DNA of 64,000 nucleotides, taken from positions 1-64,000 of the forward strand of contig NZ_CP029764.1 in NCBI RefSeq assembly GCF_006874585.1. Direction: 5' to 3'. The position numbers were made by a program, and so were the translations under genes. The notes under the pieces are model-generated. The model was not told the origin of the DNA. It saw nothing but the letters and a program-made list of their open reading frames with translations, and searched no databases. This document shows positions 7,883-15,820 of this stretch, one piece after another. The number at the start of each line of letters is the position of its first letter. Positions within the stretch are counted from its first letter, which is position 1. Source of the stretch: Sphingomonas sp. IC081 (GTDB taxonomy: Bacteria; Pseudomonadota; Alphaproteobacteria; Sphingomonadales; Sphingomonadaceae).

Positions 7883-8202
7883 TTCCACCTACGATATTTT
7901 TCGGCGCATAATCGGCTATAAAGCGTTCATAAACCGGCCACGAACCGATGAACTCCCGCTATATCGTATTTTTCTGCCAGATTAGGCCGTGTGGCGCTAG
8001 ATATTTTCGGGGGTGAACGATATATGATCGTTCCAGCAACAGTTTCTATTTGGCGTCTAAACGTCGAAGACGGGGCAAGATAGGTGATGGAGGCATCCAC
8101 GCAAGCGCGGACACCCCCATCACTCCCCTTATTCGCGCCGGGGGCGCTCAACGGGATTCTTGCTCTGCGAGGCCGCCGCTACCGCAGCGAAGGGAAGGTG
8201 AT
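7883..8202. other. oriT: Origin of transfer (oriT) of IncP type
   Basis: A 320-base gene-free stretch between divergent traK and traJ. On the minus strand (8090 down to 8071) it reads CCATCACCTATCTTGCCCCG, close to the RK2 nic region (TTCACCTATCCTG then CCC). By analogy nicking would fall between 8076 and 8075 on that strand. Adjacent, CGTCT/AGACG arms (8055-8073 region) could be the TraJ site. A 7-bp-arm palindrome GAACGAT/ATCGTTC lies at 8015-8033. Confidence 0.82.
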
Positions 8203-8589
8203 TTGAACGACAGACCCAAGGCGAAGCGCGAGCGGCACCACATCAAGATATGGTGCAGCGCCGAGGACAAGGCGACGATTGAAGCCGCCGCACAGGCCAG
8301 CGGGTTGAGCGCGTCGGCCTATTTGCGTGTGCTTGGGTTGGGGCATCAGCCGCGCCCCATAATCGACATAGAACAGGGGCGTGAGTTGGTGCGCGTCAAT
8401 GGCGACCTTGGCCGTCTTGGCGGCCTGTTGAAGCTATGGCTTACCGACGACGCCAAGTTGGAGGAAATGGCCCCCGAACGGATGCCGGTCATCATTCGGG
8501 GCGTGCTGTCCAAGATTGAGGCCAATCAGGAGGAGCTGGCCGGGATCATCCGAAAGGTCTTGCGGTCCCGGCAAGATTTTAGCGGCTAA
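8203..8589 (+). CDS. traJ: TraJ: relaxosome protein binding near nic
   Basis: 128 aa from TTG 8203, chosen because AAGG at 8195-8198 fits and RK2 TraJ is 123 aa. HIKIWCSAEDKATIEAAAQA then SGLSASAYLR resembles the ribbon-helix-helix part, and ELVRVNGDLGRLGGLLKLWL is nearly identical to the RK2 TraJ core. TraJ binds the oriT repeat beside nic and recruits TraI. The C-terminus, Asp-Phe-Ser-Gly-stop, is encoded by a KorB operator. Confidence 0.92.
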   Translation: MNDRPKAKRERHHIKIWCSAEDKATIEAAAQASGLSASAYLRVLGLGHQPRPIIDIEQGRELVRVNGDLGRLGGLLKLWLTDDAKLEEMAPERMPVIIRGVLSKIEANQEELAGIIRKVLRSRQDFSG

Positions 8590-8591
8590 AA
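8577..8591. promoter_or_regulatory. KorB operator (O_B) copy 5, across the traJ stop
   Basis: Perfect TTTTAGCGGCTAAAA, 14 bp before the traI start. It supplies the last codons of traJ, as copy 3 does for the korC-position gene. It may let KorB act as a roadblock between traJ and traI. Confidence 0.85.
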
Positions 8592-8605
8592 AAAGGGCCG
8601 CGCGG

Positions 8606-10924
8606 ATGATTGCAAAACACGTCCCCATGAAGGCGACCGCAAAGAGCGATTTCGGCGGGTTGGTGCGATACATCACCAGCGCGCAGGGGCGTGATGAGCG
8701 CGTGGGCGTGGTGACTGTCACCAACTGCCGAGGCGAGACGCCAGAAGATGCCGCACAGGACGTTATGCTTGTCCAATCGGCCAATCAGCGGGCGGCTTCG
8801 GACAAGACATATCACCTCATAATTTCGTTTCCTCCCGGCGAGAGTCCGAGCGCGGAAGCCTTGCGCGATATTGAGGAGACGATTTGCGCGGGGCTGGGCT
8901 TTGCCGAGCATCAGCGGATCAGCGCCGTTCATCACGACACCGACCACACGCATATTCATCTGGCGATCAACAAGATTCATCCGATCCGCCACACGATCCA
9001 TACGCCCTTGCGGGATTATCGGACGCTTGCCGAGCTATGCGAGCTGCTAGAGGTCCGTCACGGTTTGGAGCGCGTCAACCACAACGCCCACCAGCGCGGC
9101 GGGGAAAACCGCGCGAAGGACATGGAGCAGATCGCGGGCACGGAGAGCCTGATAGGCTGGGCGCAGCGGAATTGCGCCGAACCCTTGAAGGCCGCCGCGA
9201 GCTGGACCGAGTTGCACCAGATCGCGGCCGACTTCGGCCTGTCCGTGCAGGCGCGCGGCAACGGCCTGATATTCGCTGCGATGGACGGAACGACCGTAAA
9301 GGCCAGTTCCATCGCGCGCGAGCTGTCAAAAGGGGCGTTAGAGAAACGCTTGGGAGCCTTCCAGAGCGCGCGGGGAGGGGAGGGGGCACCGAAAGCCCGA
9401 CAGACCTATGAAAAGCGCCCCGTGCCCTCCCGTATCGACACCAGCGGCCTATTTGCTGCCTACCGCGCCCAGCAGGGCACGCGCGCCACGCGCCGAAAGG
9501 TCGAGCTGGCCGAGGCCGCAGCCAAGCGCCGCGCGGCCATTGAACAGGTGAAGCGCATCGGGAGGACGAAGCGGGCGGCGATAAAGCTGCTAGGTGGCGG
9601 CCCGGCTGTTAAGCGCCTCAATTACGCACTGGCGGCCCGGTCCACCAAGGCCGCGATTGCGAAGATTGTTGCCGCCCACGGGCGGGAACGGGAGCGCATC
9701 GCGTCTCGTAATTCCCGGCGCGGGTGGAATGACTGGCTACAGGAGCAGGCCAAGGCGGGCGACCGCACCGCCCTTGAGGCCCTGCGCGCGCGGGAGGGAC
9801 GGCGCACCGCTCCCAAGGATGCGCTGCACATTGCGGCGATGCCGAGCGCAGCACACCCCGCAGCGATCCGGCAAGACCACATCACGAAACGCGGGACGAT
9901 CATCTATCGCACCGCCAATGCAGCGGTGCGCGATGATGGCCAGCGCCTGCATGTATCGCGCGGGGCGCAGATCGAGGGCGTTGTTGCCGCCTTGCGGCTT
10001 GCGCACGAACGCTATGGCGACAGGCTGGCGATCAGCGGCAGCGATCAATTCAAGGCCCTTGTGGTGGAAGCCGCCGCCCGATCGGCCATGCCCATCACAT
10101 TTGCGGACCCCGATCTAGAGGCCCGGCGTCAAAATATCAGGCAAGAGGAGCGCGCGCGTGACAGACAAATCGTTGGACGAGGAGATAGAGGCGGCGCTGG
10201 CGTTGCTGGGCGAAACGCCGTCAATGACGCTGGACGAGACGCCAGCACCACAGCACCAGGTCGAAACGGGACATTCCGACCCGGAGCCGTCAGCGCCGGA
10301 GGAACCGACGCCGGAACCGGCCTTGCAAGCGGAGGAGCCAGCAGCGCCGCCATTCGAGCTGGCCCCGCACAGCCCGCCAGAAATGGACATTCTAGCGCCG
10401 GAGGAGCCGAGGCCCCCAGCGAGCGCGCCGTTAAGCCCAACATTGGCCGCGTTGGACGAGAGCCGCCGCCCGAAAGCCGAGGTAGTTTGCGCGACCTGTC
10501 CCAACTCGGTGTGGTTCAGCACGCCGAGCGAGGTCGCTTGCTATTGCCGCGTGATGTTCATTCAGACGTGGACGACCAAAAAGCCCGGCCAGATCGTCTT
10601 GTGCGACGGGACGACGATCGGCCGCGAGTGAGCGACGATCAGGCCAGCGCAGCGGATAAATACATTGCGGAACGCAATGCGAAGCGTCACATTGGAATGG
10701 ATATACCGGCGCATCGGCTGTTCACTGGCGATCATGGACCGCTGATTTACGCCGGGACGCGACAAATCGAAGGGCAGAAATTGATACTCCTAAGAGATGG
10801 CGCTGACATGCTTGTGCTGCCCGTGGACGCGCGCAGCGCCGCCCGCGCGGGCAAGCTGGCGATTGGCGAGCCGATCGAGATTGCCAGCAACGGCACCGTC
10901 AAAAGCAAGGGGCGCGGCCGGTAA
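8606..10924 (+). CDS. traI: TraI relaxase (MOB-P, IncP type)
   Basis: 772 aa from ATG 8606 (MIAKHVPMKATAKSDFGGLV), aligning from residue 1 with RK2 TraI. Motif I has the expected nucleophile Tyr22 (VRYITSAQ). Motif III HHDTDHTHIHLAINKIH (residues 109-125) holds the His residues, with His116 in the RK2 position. TraI cuts the nic strand and stays covalently attached for transfer. The C-terminal half is basic and less conserved; part of it (codons for 10158-10631) also encodes TraH in another frame. The frame runs 40 residues longer than RK2 TraI. Confidence 0.95.
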   Translation: MIAKHVPMKATAKSDFGGLVRYITSAQGRDERVGVVTVTNCRGETPEDAAQDVMLVQSANQRAASDKTYHLIISFPPGESPSAEALRDIEETICAGLGFAEHQRISAVHHDTDHTHIHLAINKIHPIRHTIHTPLRDYRTLAELCELLEVRHGLERVNHNAHQRGGENRAKDMEQIAGTESLIGWAQRNCAEPLKAAASWTELHQIAADFGLSVQARGNGLIFAAMDGTTVKASSIARELSKGALEKRLGAFQSARGGEGAPKARQTYEKRPVPSRIDTSGLFAAYRAQQGTRATRRKVELAEAAAKRRAAIEQVKRIGRTKRAAIKLLGGGPAVKRLNYALAARSTKAAIAKIVAAHGRERERIASRNSRRGWNDWLQEQAKAGDRTALEALRAREGRRTAPKDALHIAAMPSAAHPAAIRQDHITKRGTIIYRTANAAVRDDGQRLHVSRGAQIEGVVAALRLAHERYGDRLAISGSDQFKALVVEAAARSAMPITFADPDLEARRQNIRQEERARDRQIVGRGDRGGAGVAGRNAVNDAGRDASTTAPGRNGTFRPGAVSAGGTDAGTGLASGGASSAAIRAGPAQPARNGHSSAGGAEAPSERAVKPNIGRVGREPPPESRGSLRDLSQLGVVQHAERGRLLLPRDVHSDVDDQKARPDRLVRRDDDRPRVSDDQASAADKYIAERNAKRHIGMDIPAHRLFTGDHGPLIYAGTRQIEGQKLILLRDGADMLVLPVDARSAARAGKLAIGEPIEIASNGTVKSKGRGR
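10158..10631 (+). CDS. traH: TraH, fully nested in traI in another frame
   Basis: 157 aa from GTG 10158, with AAGAGGAG 7 bases upstream. Very acidic and Pro-rich N-terminal two thirds, then a compact Cys-containing tail (VVCATCPNSVWFSTPSEVAC, YCRVMF). RK2 TraH is likewise acidic, lies entirely within traI and helps stabilise the TraI-TraJ-oriT relaxosome. The agreement in position and the good start site make this a real gene rather than a shadow frame. Confidence 0.82.
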   Translation: MTDKSLDEEIEAALALLGETPSMTLDETPAPQHQVETGHSDPEPSAPEEPTPEPALQAEEPAAPPFELAPHSPPEMDILAPEEPRPPASAPLSPTLAALDESRRPKAEVVCATCPNSVWFSTPSEVACYCRVMFIQTWTTKKPGQIVLCDGTTIGRE

Positions 10925-10945
10925 CGGCCGCGAGAAGGGCAAAGC

Positions 10946-12838
10946 ATGGCAAAGAAGCGCAATACAGCCATCGGGCCGCAAGTGCGGGAGCGCGGAAGCA
11001 AGGGCGATAATCGCCCGTTGCTGGCGGCCCTTGTGGCCGGTTCCGCCCTTGGAGGCTTATGGAGCGCAACGCAGATGTTCGCGCACCAGATGGCCTATCA
11101 GGCTACCTTGGGGCCGAACGCGGGCCATATCTATGCCCCGTGGCGTTTCCTGCAATGGTTCAGCAAATGGAGCGAGGTTCCGGCGCTGAAACCCGCCTTC
11201 GGGCAAGCCGTGGGCGTGGGCACCGTGGTTTTCGGCGTGGGCGTCCTGATAACCGCTGCTGTCAAACTGGCGAAATCGAACGCCGGGAAGGGCAATGCCT
11301 ATCTGCATGGATCGGCCCGCTGGGCCGACATGGAGGACATTCGCGCGGCCAGCCTCGTTGAAAATGATGGGGTCTATATTGGCGCATATCAGGAGAAGAA
11401 CGGGAAGACGGTCTATCTACGCCATTCCGGCCCGGAGCATTGCCTAACCTATGCCCCGACCCGATCGGGGAAGGGCGTGGGCCTTGTCATCCCGACGCTG
11501 CTTTCGTGGCCGCATAGCGCCGTCATCACCGATTTGAAGGGCGAGCTATGGGCGTTGACCGCCGGTTGGAGGAAGCAGCACGCCAACCAGATCGTCATGC
11601 GATTTGAACCGGCCAGCTCGCGCGGCTCCGCCCACTGGAACCCGCTGGACGAAATCAGGGTAGGGACTGACAACGAAGTCGCAGACGTTCAGAATCTCGC
11701 TACGCTGATAGTGGACCCGGACGGGAAGGGGGTCGAAAGCCATTGGCAAAAGACCTCGCGGGCGCTTCTGGTAGGCGTGATCCTGCATGTCATCTACAAA
11801 GCCAAGCATGGCGGCAACGCGGCGACCTTGGCCGAAGTGGATGCCGTATTGGCCGATCCGGTTCGGCCCGCGCAGGAGGTTTGGGAGGAAATGCTTACGT
11901 TCGGCCATTTGCCGGGCGGCAAAAATCATCCCGTTGTCGGCAAAGCCGCGCGCGCCCAGCTCAATCGCCCCGATGATGAGGGCGGATCGGTTCTATCGAC
12001 CGCGCAGAGCTATCTAGAATTATATCAAGACCCGGTTGTGGCCTCCAATACCGCGACTTCCGATTTCCTCATTCGTGACCTGATGAACAGCGAGAGGCCG
12101 GTTAGCCTCTACATCATCACCCAGCCCACCGATAAGGACCGGCTCCGCCCGCTTGTCCGCGTCATGCTCAACATGATGGTGCGTATCCTTGCGCCCAAGC
12201 AGGAGTTCGAGGAGGGCCGGGTAGTTCAGAGCTACAAGCACCGCGCCCTGTTTATGATTGATGAGTTTCCCAGCCTTGGGAAACTTGGAATCATTCAGGA
12301 GTCCTTGGCGTTCGCCGCAGGCTACGGCCTGAAATTCTATCTCATTTGTCAGGACACCAACCAGCTTAGGAGCCGGGAAACCGGCTATGGGCCGGATGAG
12401 CTGATAACCTCCAACGCTCATATCCAGAACGCCTATCCGCCCAACCGTGTTGAGACGGCCGAGCATCTTTCCAAACTCACCGGGCAGACCACCGTTCTTA
12501 AAGAGCAAATCACCAAAAGCACCGGACGCGGGGGCGGGGGTTTCTTTGGTGGCACCGTGTCCAAGACCGTGCAGGAAACCCAGCGCCCGCTTTTGACGCC
12601 TGATGAGTGTATGAGGATGCCGGGGCCGAAGAAGACCCCGGACGGAGATATTTCCGAAGCGGGCGACATGCTGATTTATGTCGCAGGCTATCCCATGATC
12701 TATGGCCGTCAGCCCCTCTATTTCCAAGACCCGACCTTTAGTGCCCGCGCCAAGATTCCCGCGCCGGATCGGAGCGACACGATCAGGGGCAATCACGCGC
12801 CGAAGCCGCCCGAAGGGGGCCGGAGGATCAAACTATGA
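10946..12838 (+). CDS. traG: TraG/VirD4 type IV coupling protein
   Basis: 630 aa. Two N-terminal membrane spans (about residues 28-48 and 86-108), Walker A APTRSGKGVGLVIPTLL near residue 172, and Walker B RALFMIDEFPSLG. This is the hexameric ATPase that links the relaxosome to the mating channel; RK2 TraG has 635 aa. The start follows GAGAAGGGC at 10931-10939. It overlaps traF by 4 bases. Confidence 0.95.
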   Translation: MAKKRNTAIGPQVRERGSKGDNRPLLAALVAGSALGGLWSATQMFAHQMAYQATLGPNAGHIYAPWRFLQWFSKWSEVPALKPAFGQAVGVGTVVFGVGVLITAAVKLAKSNAGKGNAYLHGSARWADMEDIRAASLVENDGVYIGAYQEKNGKTVYLRHSGPEHCLTYAPTRSGKGVGLVIPTLLSWPHSAVITDLKGELWALTAGWRKQHANQIVMRFEPASSRGSAHWNPLDEIRVGTDNEVADVQNLATLIVDPDGKGVESHWQKTSRALLVGVILHVIYKAKHGGNAATLAEVDAVLADPVRPAQEVWEEMLTFGHLPGGKNHPVVGKAARAQLNRPDDEGGSVLSTAQSYLELYQDPVVASNTATSDFLIRDLMNSERPVSLYIITQPTDKDRLRPLVRVMLNMMVRILAPKQEFEEGRVVQSYKHRALFMIDEFPSLGKLGIIQESLAFAAGYGLKFYLICQDTNQLRSRETGYGPDELITSNAHIQNAYPPNRVETAEHLSKLTGQTTVLKEQITKSTGRGGGGFFGGTVSKTVQETQRPLLTPDECMRMPGPKKTPDGDISEAGDMLIYVAGYPMIYGRQPLYFQDPTFSARAKIPAPDRSDTIRGNHAPKPPEGGRRIKL

Positions 12839-13368
12839 AGCGGCCGAGCTTCGCCAAGGTCAGCCGCTATGCGGTTTGTGGCGTGGCGGGGGCCATGATC
12901 GCCATGCTTGGCGCGAAGGCGGCGGGCCTTCGCTTCAACGCTACGCCGAGCATCCCGGTAGGCGTCTATCGGGCGACGGGCGGGACCGCGCAAAAGGGCG
13001 ATCTTGTGGCGTTCTGTCCGCCCGCAGCGCCGCCCTTTTTGGAGGCGTTGCGTAGGCGCTACATCGAACCCGGCGACTGCCCCAGCGGAAGCTATGAAAT
13101 GATGAAGCGGATTTTAGCCGCTAAAGGCGACCGCGTTGAGATTGGCGGGCAGGGCGTGCGGATCAACGGCCGCCTTGTCCCCGACAGCGCCCCGCAGCTT
13201 GCCGATGGGGCAGGGCGGGCCTTGCCCCGGCTCAATGCCGCTTGGACGCTAGGCGATGGGGAAATCCTTGTCCTTGGCGACAGCGCGGCCTCTTTCGACG
13301 GCCGCTATTTCGGGCCGATCAGCGCGCGGCAAGTGACCGCCTCCATCAAACCCGTAGTGACGTGGTGA
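12835..13368 (+). CDS. traF: TraF: signal-peptidase-like protease for pilin maturation
   Basis: 177 aa. N-terminal membrane segment (about residues 13-30), Ser39 in NATPSIPVGVYRA and Lys97 in ILAAKGDRVEI form the Ser/Lys pair of the S26 family. The end DGRYFGPISARQV is also typical. In RK2 TraF cyclises and matures TrbC pilin. The codons for Ile93-Lys97 coincide with a KorB operator. Confidence 0.92.
   Translation: MKRPSFAKVSRYAVCGVAGAMIAMLGAKAAGLRFNATPSIPVGVYRATGGTAQKGDLVAFCPPAAPPFLEALRRRYIEPGDCPSGSYEMMKRILAAKGDRVEIGGQGVRINGRLVPDSAPQLADGAGRALPRLNAAWTLGDGEILVLGDSAASFDGRYFGPISARQVTASIKPVVTW
13112..13125. promoter_or_regulatory. KorB operator (O_B) copy 6, inside traF
   Basis: TTTTAGCCGCTAAA followed by G (14 of 15), within the coding region of traF around the catalytic Lys codon. 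It may be a distant-acting or partition site, or a coincidence of the conserved LAAKG motif. Confidence 0.55.
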
Positions 13369-13372
13369 TGGC

Positions 13373-15553
13373 ATGAGCGGAGAGATCATCGTCATTGCCG
13401 AAAAGCCCGAACTCGCGCGGGCCATTGCCGAGGGCCTTGGAGGAGGGGCGCGACAAGACGGCTTCATAGATTGCGGCCGTCATTATGTGACGTGGGCGAT
13501 TGGCCACATGCTTGAGCTAGTGGACCCGCAAGACCCGTGGAACATGGCGGCGCTGCCGATCAGCTTCATCCCGTGGGAAAAGCGGCCCGTTGCCAAGACG
13601 AGCGCCCAGCTCTGCACGATCGGCAAACTCCTCAAATCGGCGCGGAGCGTCATTCACGCGGGCGACCCCGACGATGAGGGCCAGCTTATCGTTGACGAGA
13701 TTCTGCAATGGGCCGGAAGCCGGTTGCCGGTCCAACGCCTGCTAATCAATGACAACAATCTAAAGGTTGTGCAGCGGGCCTTGGCCTCCATGCGGGATAA
13801 CCGCGAATATGCCGGGTTATCCGCGTCGGCCGAGGCGCGCAGCGTGGGCGATTTGCTCTATGGCGTGAACATGACCCGCGCCTATACCCTCGCGGCGCAG
13901 GCGCGGGGGTTTCAGGGCGTTCTTAGTGTCGGTCGCGTGCAGACCCCAATCTTGGGCCTTGTCGTCCGCCGCGACCGCGATTTTGAGGCCCACACCAAGA
14001 GCCATTACTACACGGTATCGGGGCAGTTCAGTTTCGCCGGGCAGACCTTCCCCGCGCGTTACCAGATCGGGGAGGGCGACCCTGTTGATGAGCAGCGCCG
14101 CTTGATCGACCGCAATTTCGCGACGGCCGTAGCCGGGGCGGTGCAGGGGCAACCGGCTCGCATCGCCAGCGCCAAAACCACCGCGAAAGAGGCAGCGCCG
14201 CCGCTGCCCTACAATCTCTTGAAGCTGCAAACCGATGCCGCGCGGAAATTCGGCTACAAGCCCAATCAGGTGAAGGACATTACGCAGGCGTTGCGGGAGA
14301 AGCATCGCCTTATCACCTACAACCGCAGCGACAGCGAATATTTGAGCGATGAGCAGCACGCCGACGCCCCCGGCGTGCTGGCGGCCGTCGCCGCGACGGT
14401 CCCGATGCTGGCAGCGATCGCGCAGCGCGCGGACCCGTCGATAAAAAGCCGGGCCTTCAACTCGCAGAAGGTTTCCGCGCATCACGCCATCATTCCGACC
14501 GAAGCCACGGCCGACTTTGCCGCGCTGACAGAGCCGGAGCAGCGTATCTATATGCTGATCGCGCGCGCCTATGTCGCGCAGTTCTGGCCCGCGAACCAAT
14601 ATGACCAGACCGAAATCGAGATAGAGGTTGCGGGCCACGCCTTTTCCGCGCGGGGCAAGGTTGTGACCAAGCCGGGTTGGACGGTCCTCTATAAGAACGA
14701 TGTAGGTAATGAGGATATTGCCGAGGACGAGGACACCCTTTCGGCCGACTTGCGTTCGATCGCGTCGGGCATGGCCGGGCAATGCCTTTCGGCCAGCGCC
14801 GACCAGCAGGAAACCAAGCCCAAGCCGCTCTATACGATGGCCACGCTTTTGACCGACCTAACGCGGGTGGCGAAATATGTTCGGGACGAGCGGCTTAGGA
14901 AACTCCTGATCGAGAAGGACAAGGGGAAGGCGGGTGAGCATGGCGGAATTGGAACCCCGGCGACCCGCGACAGCATCATAGCCACGCTTTTCGATCGCGG
15001 GTTTTTGGTCGAGAAGGGCAAGAATATCGTCAGTTCCCCGCAGGCGCGTGCCTTCTATGACGCCTTGCCCGATCAGGCGAAGTTCCCTGACATGACCGCC
15101 ATTTGGCACGAACAGCAGCGCGCGATTGCCGAGGGCAAGAGCGATACCATGACATTCGTTCGCGGACTGGCCGATTATGTCGGCCGCGAGGTCGCACGGG
15201 TGAAAGAGCAGGGCCTTGCCATAGCGATCGACGCGCCGCCTTGCCCGTCATGTTCCAAGCCGCTGCGCCGGATCAAAGGGAGCAAGGGCTATTTTTGGTC
15301 CTGCACCGGCTATGCCGACGGCTGCAAATTCACCGCCAACGACAAGGCGGGCAAGCCGGAACTGGCGAAGGCTCCCGCGCCCGTGCCGTCGCAGCAGCAC
15401 AAATGCCAAGCGTGCGGCGCTGGCCTAGTGCGGCGTCCTTCCGCGAAAAAGAAGGGGGCCTTCTGGTGGAGTTGCAGCGCCTATCCCGGCTGCAAGCAGA
15501 CCTATTTCGACAACAAGGGACAGCCCGATTTCAGCAAAGGAGAACGAGCATGA
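13373..15553 (+). CDS. traE: TraE: type IA topoisomerase (topoisomerase III-like)
   Basis: 726 aa. N-terminal TOPRIM domain (IIVIAEKPELARAIAEGL; HAGDPDDEGQLIVDEIL), the VGRVQTPILGLVV helix, and the nucleophile Tyr316 in LITYNRSDSEYLS. Two C-terminal zinc ribbons follow (CPSCSKPLRRIKGSKGYFWS and CQACGAGLVRRPSAKKKGAF). RK2 TraE is a TopB-like protein of 737 aa in the same place. It is not essential for transfer in RK2 but probably helps resolve plasmid DNA. Confidence 0.93.
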   Translation: MSGEIIVIAEKPELARAIAEGLGGGARQDGFIDCGRHYVTWAIGHMLELVDPQDPWNMAALPISFIPWEKRPVAKTSAQLCTIGKLLKSARSVIHAGDPDDEGQLIVDEILQWAGSRLPVQRLLINDNNLKVVQRALASMRDNREYAGLSASAEARSVGDLLYGVNMTRAYTLAAQARGFQGVLSVGRVQTPILGLVVRRDRDFEAHTKSHYYTVSGQFSFAGQTFPARYQIGEGDPVDEQRRLIDRNFATAVAGAVQGQPARIASAKTTAKEAAPPLPYNLLKLQTDAARKFGYKPNQVKDITQALREKHRLITYNRSDSEYLSDEQHADAPGVLAAVAATVPMLAAIAQRADPSIKSRAFNSQKVSAHHAIIPTEATADFAALTEPEQRIYMLIARAYVAQFWPANQYDQTEIEIEVAGHAFSARGKVVTKPGWTVLYKNDVGNEDIAEDEDTLSADLRSIASGMAGQCLSASADQQETKPKPLYTMATLLTDLTRVAKYVRDERLRKLLIEKDKGKAGEHGGIGTPATRDSIIATLFDRGFLVEKGKNIVSSPQARAFYDALPDQAKFPDMTAIWHEQQRAIAEGKSDTMTFVRGLADYVGREVARVKEQGLAIAIDAPPCPSCSKPLRRIKGSKGYFWSCTGYADGCKFTANDKAGKPELAKAPAPVPSQQHKCQACGAGLVRRPSAKKKGAFWWSCSAYPGCKQTYFDNKGQPDFSKGERA

Positions 15554-15801
15554 CGGATCAGCCCAAGGCGCAGGACGCGCCCACCCTTGACGAGCTGGTG
15601 GCGCGCAAACTTGCCGACGCCGAGATTCCCGGCGCGGTTGTCGAGTTCGACCCGGAGGAAGCAGAGCGGGCAGGGGCCTTTGTCGAGGACGCCATGAGCG
15701 AGGCCGACGCGCGCGAGGCCGAGGAAGGGCTTGATGGTGACGCGGCACCGATCGCCACGGAACGCGGCGAATTGATCGCGGCAGCGCGCAACGCGAATTG
15801 A
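15550..15801 (+). CDS. traD: TraD-position small acidic protein
   Basis: 83 aa from ATG 15550, in a 4-base overlap with the traE stop. Acidic and helical (DELVARKLADAEIPGAVVEF). It takes the place of RK2 traD between traE and traC. TraD has no well-defined function. Named by synteny. Confidence 0.6.
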   Translation: MTDQPKAQDAPTLDELVARKLADAEIPGAVVEFDPEEAERAGAFVEDAMSEADAREAEEGLDGDAAPIATERGELIAAARNAN

Positions 15802-15820
15802 TCTAGGGGAGGGCGAGGAC

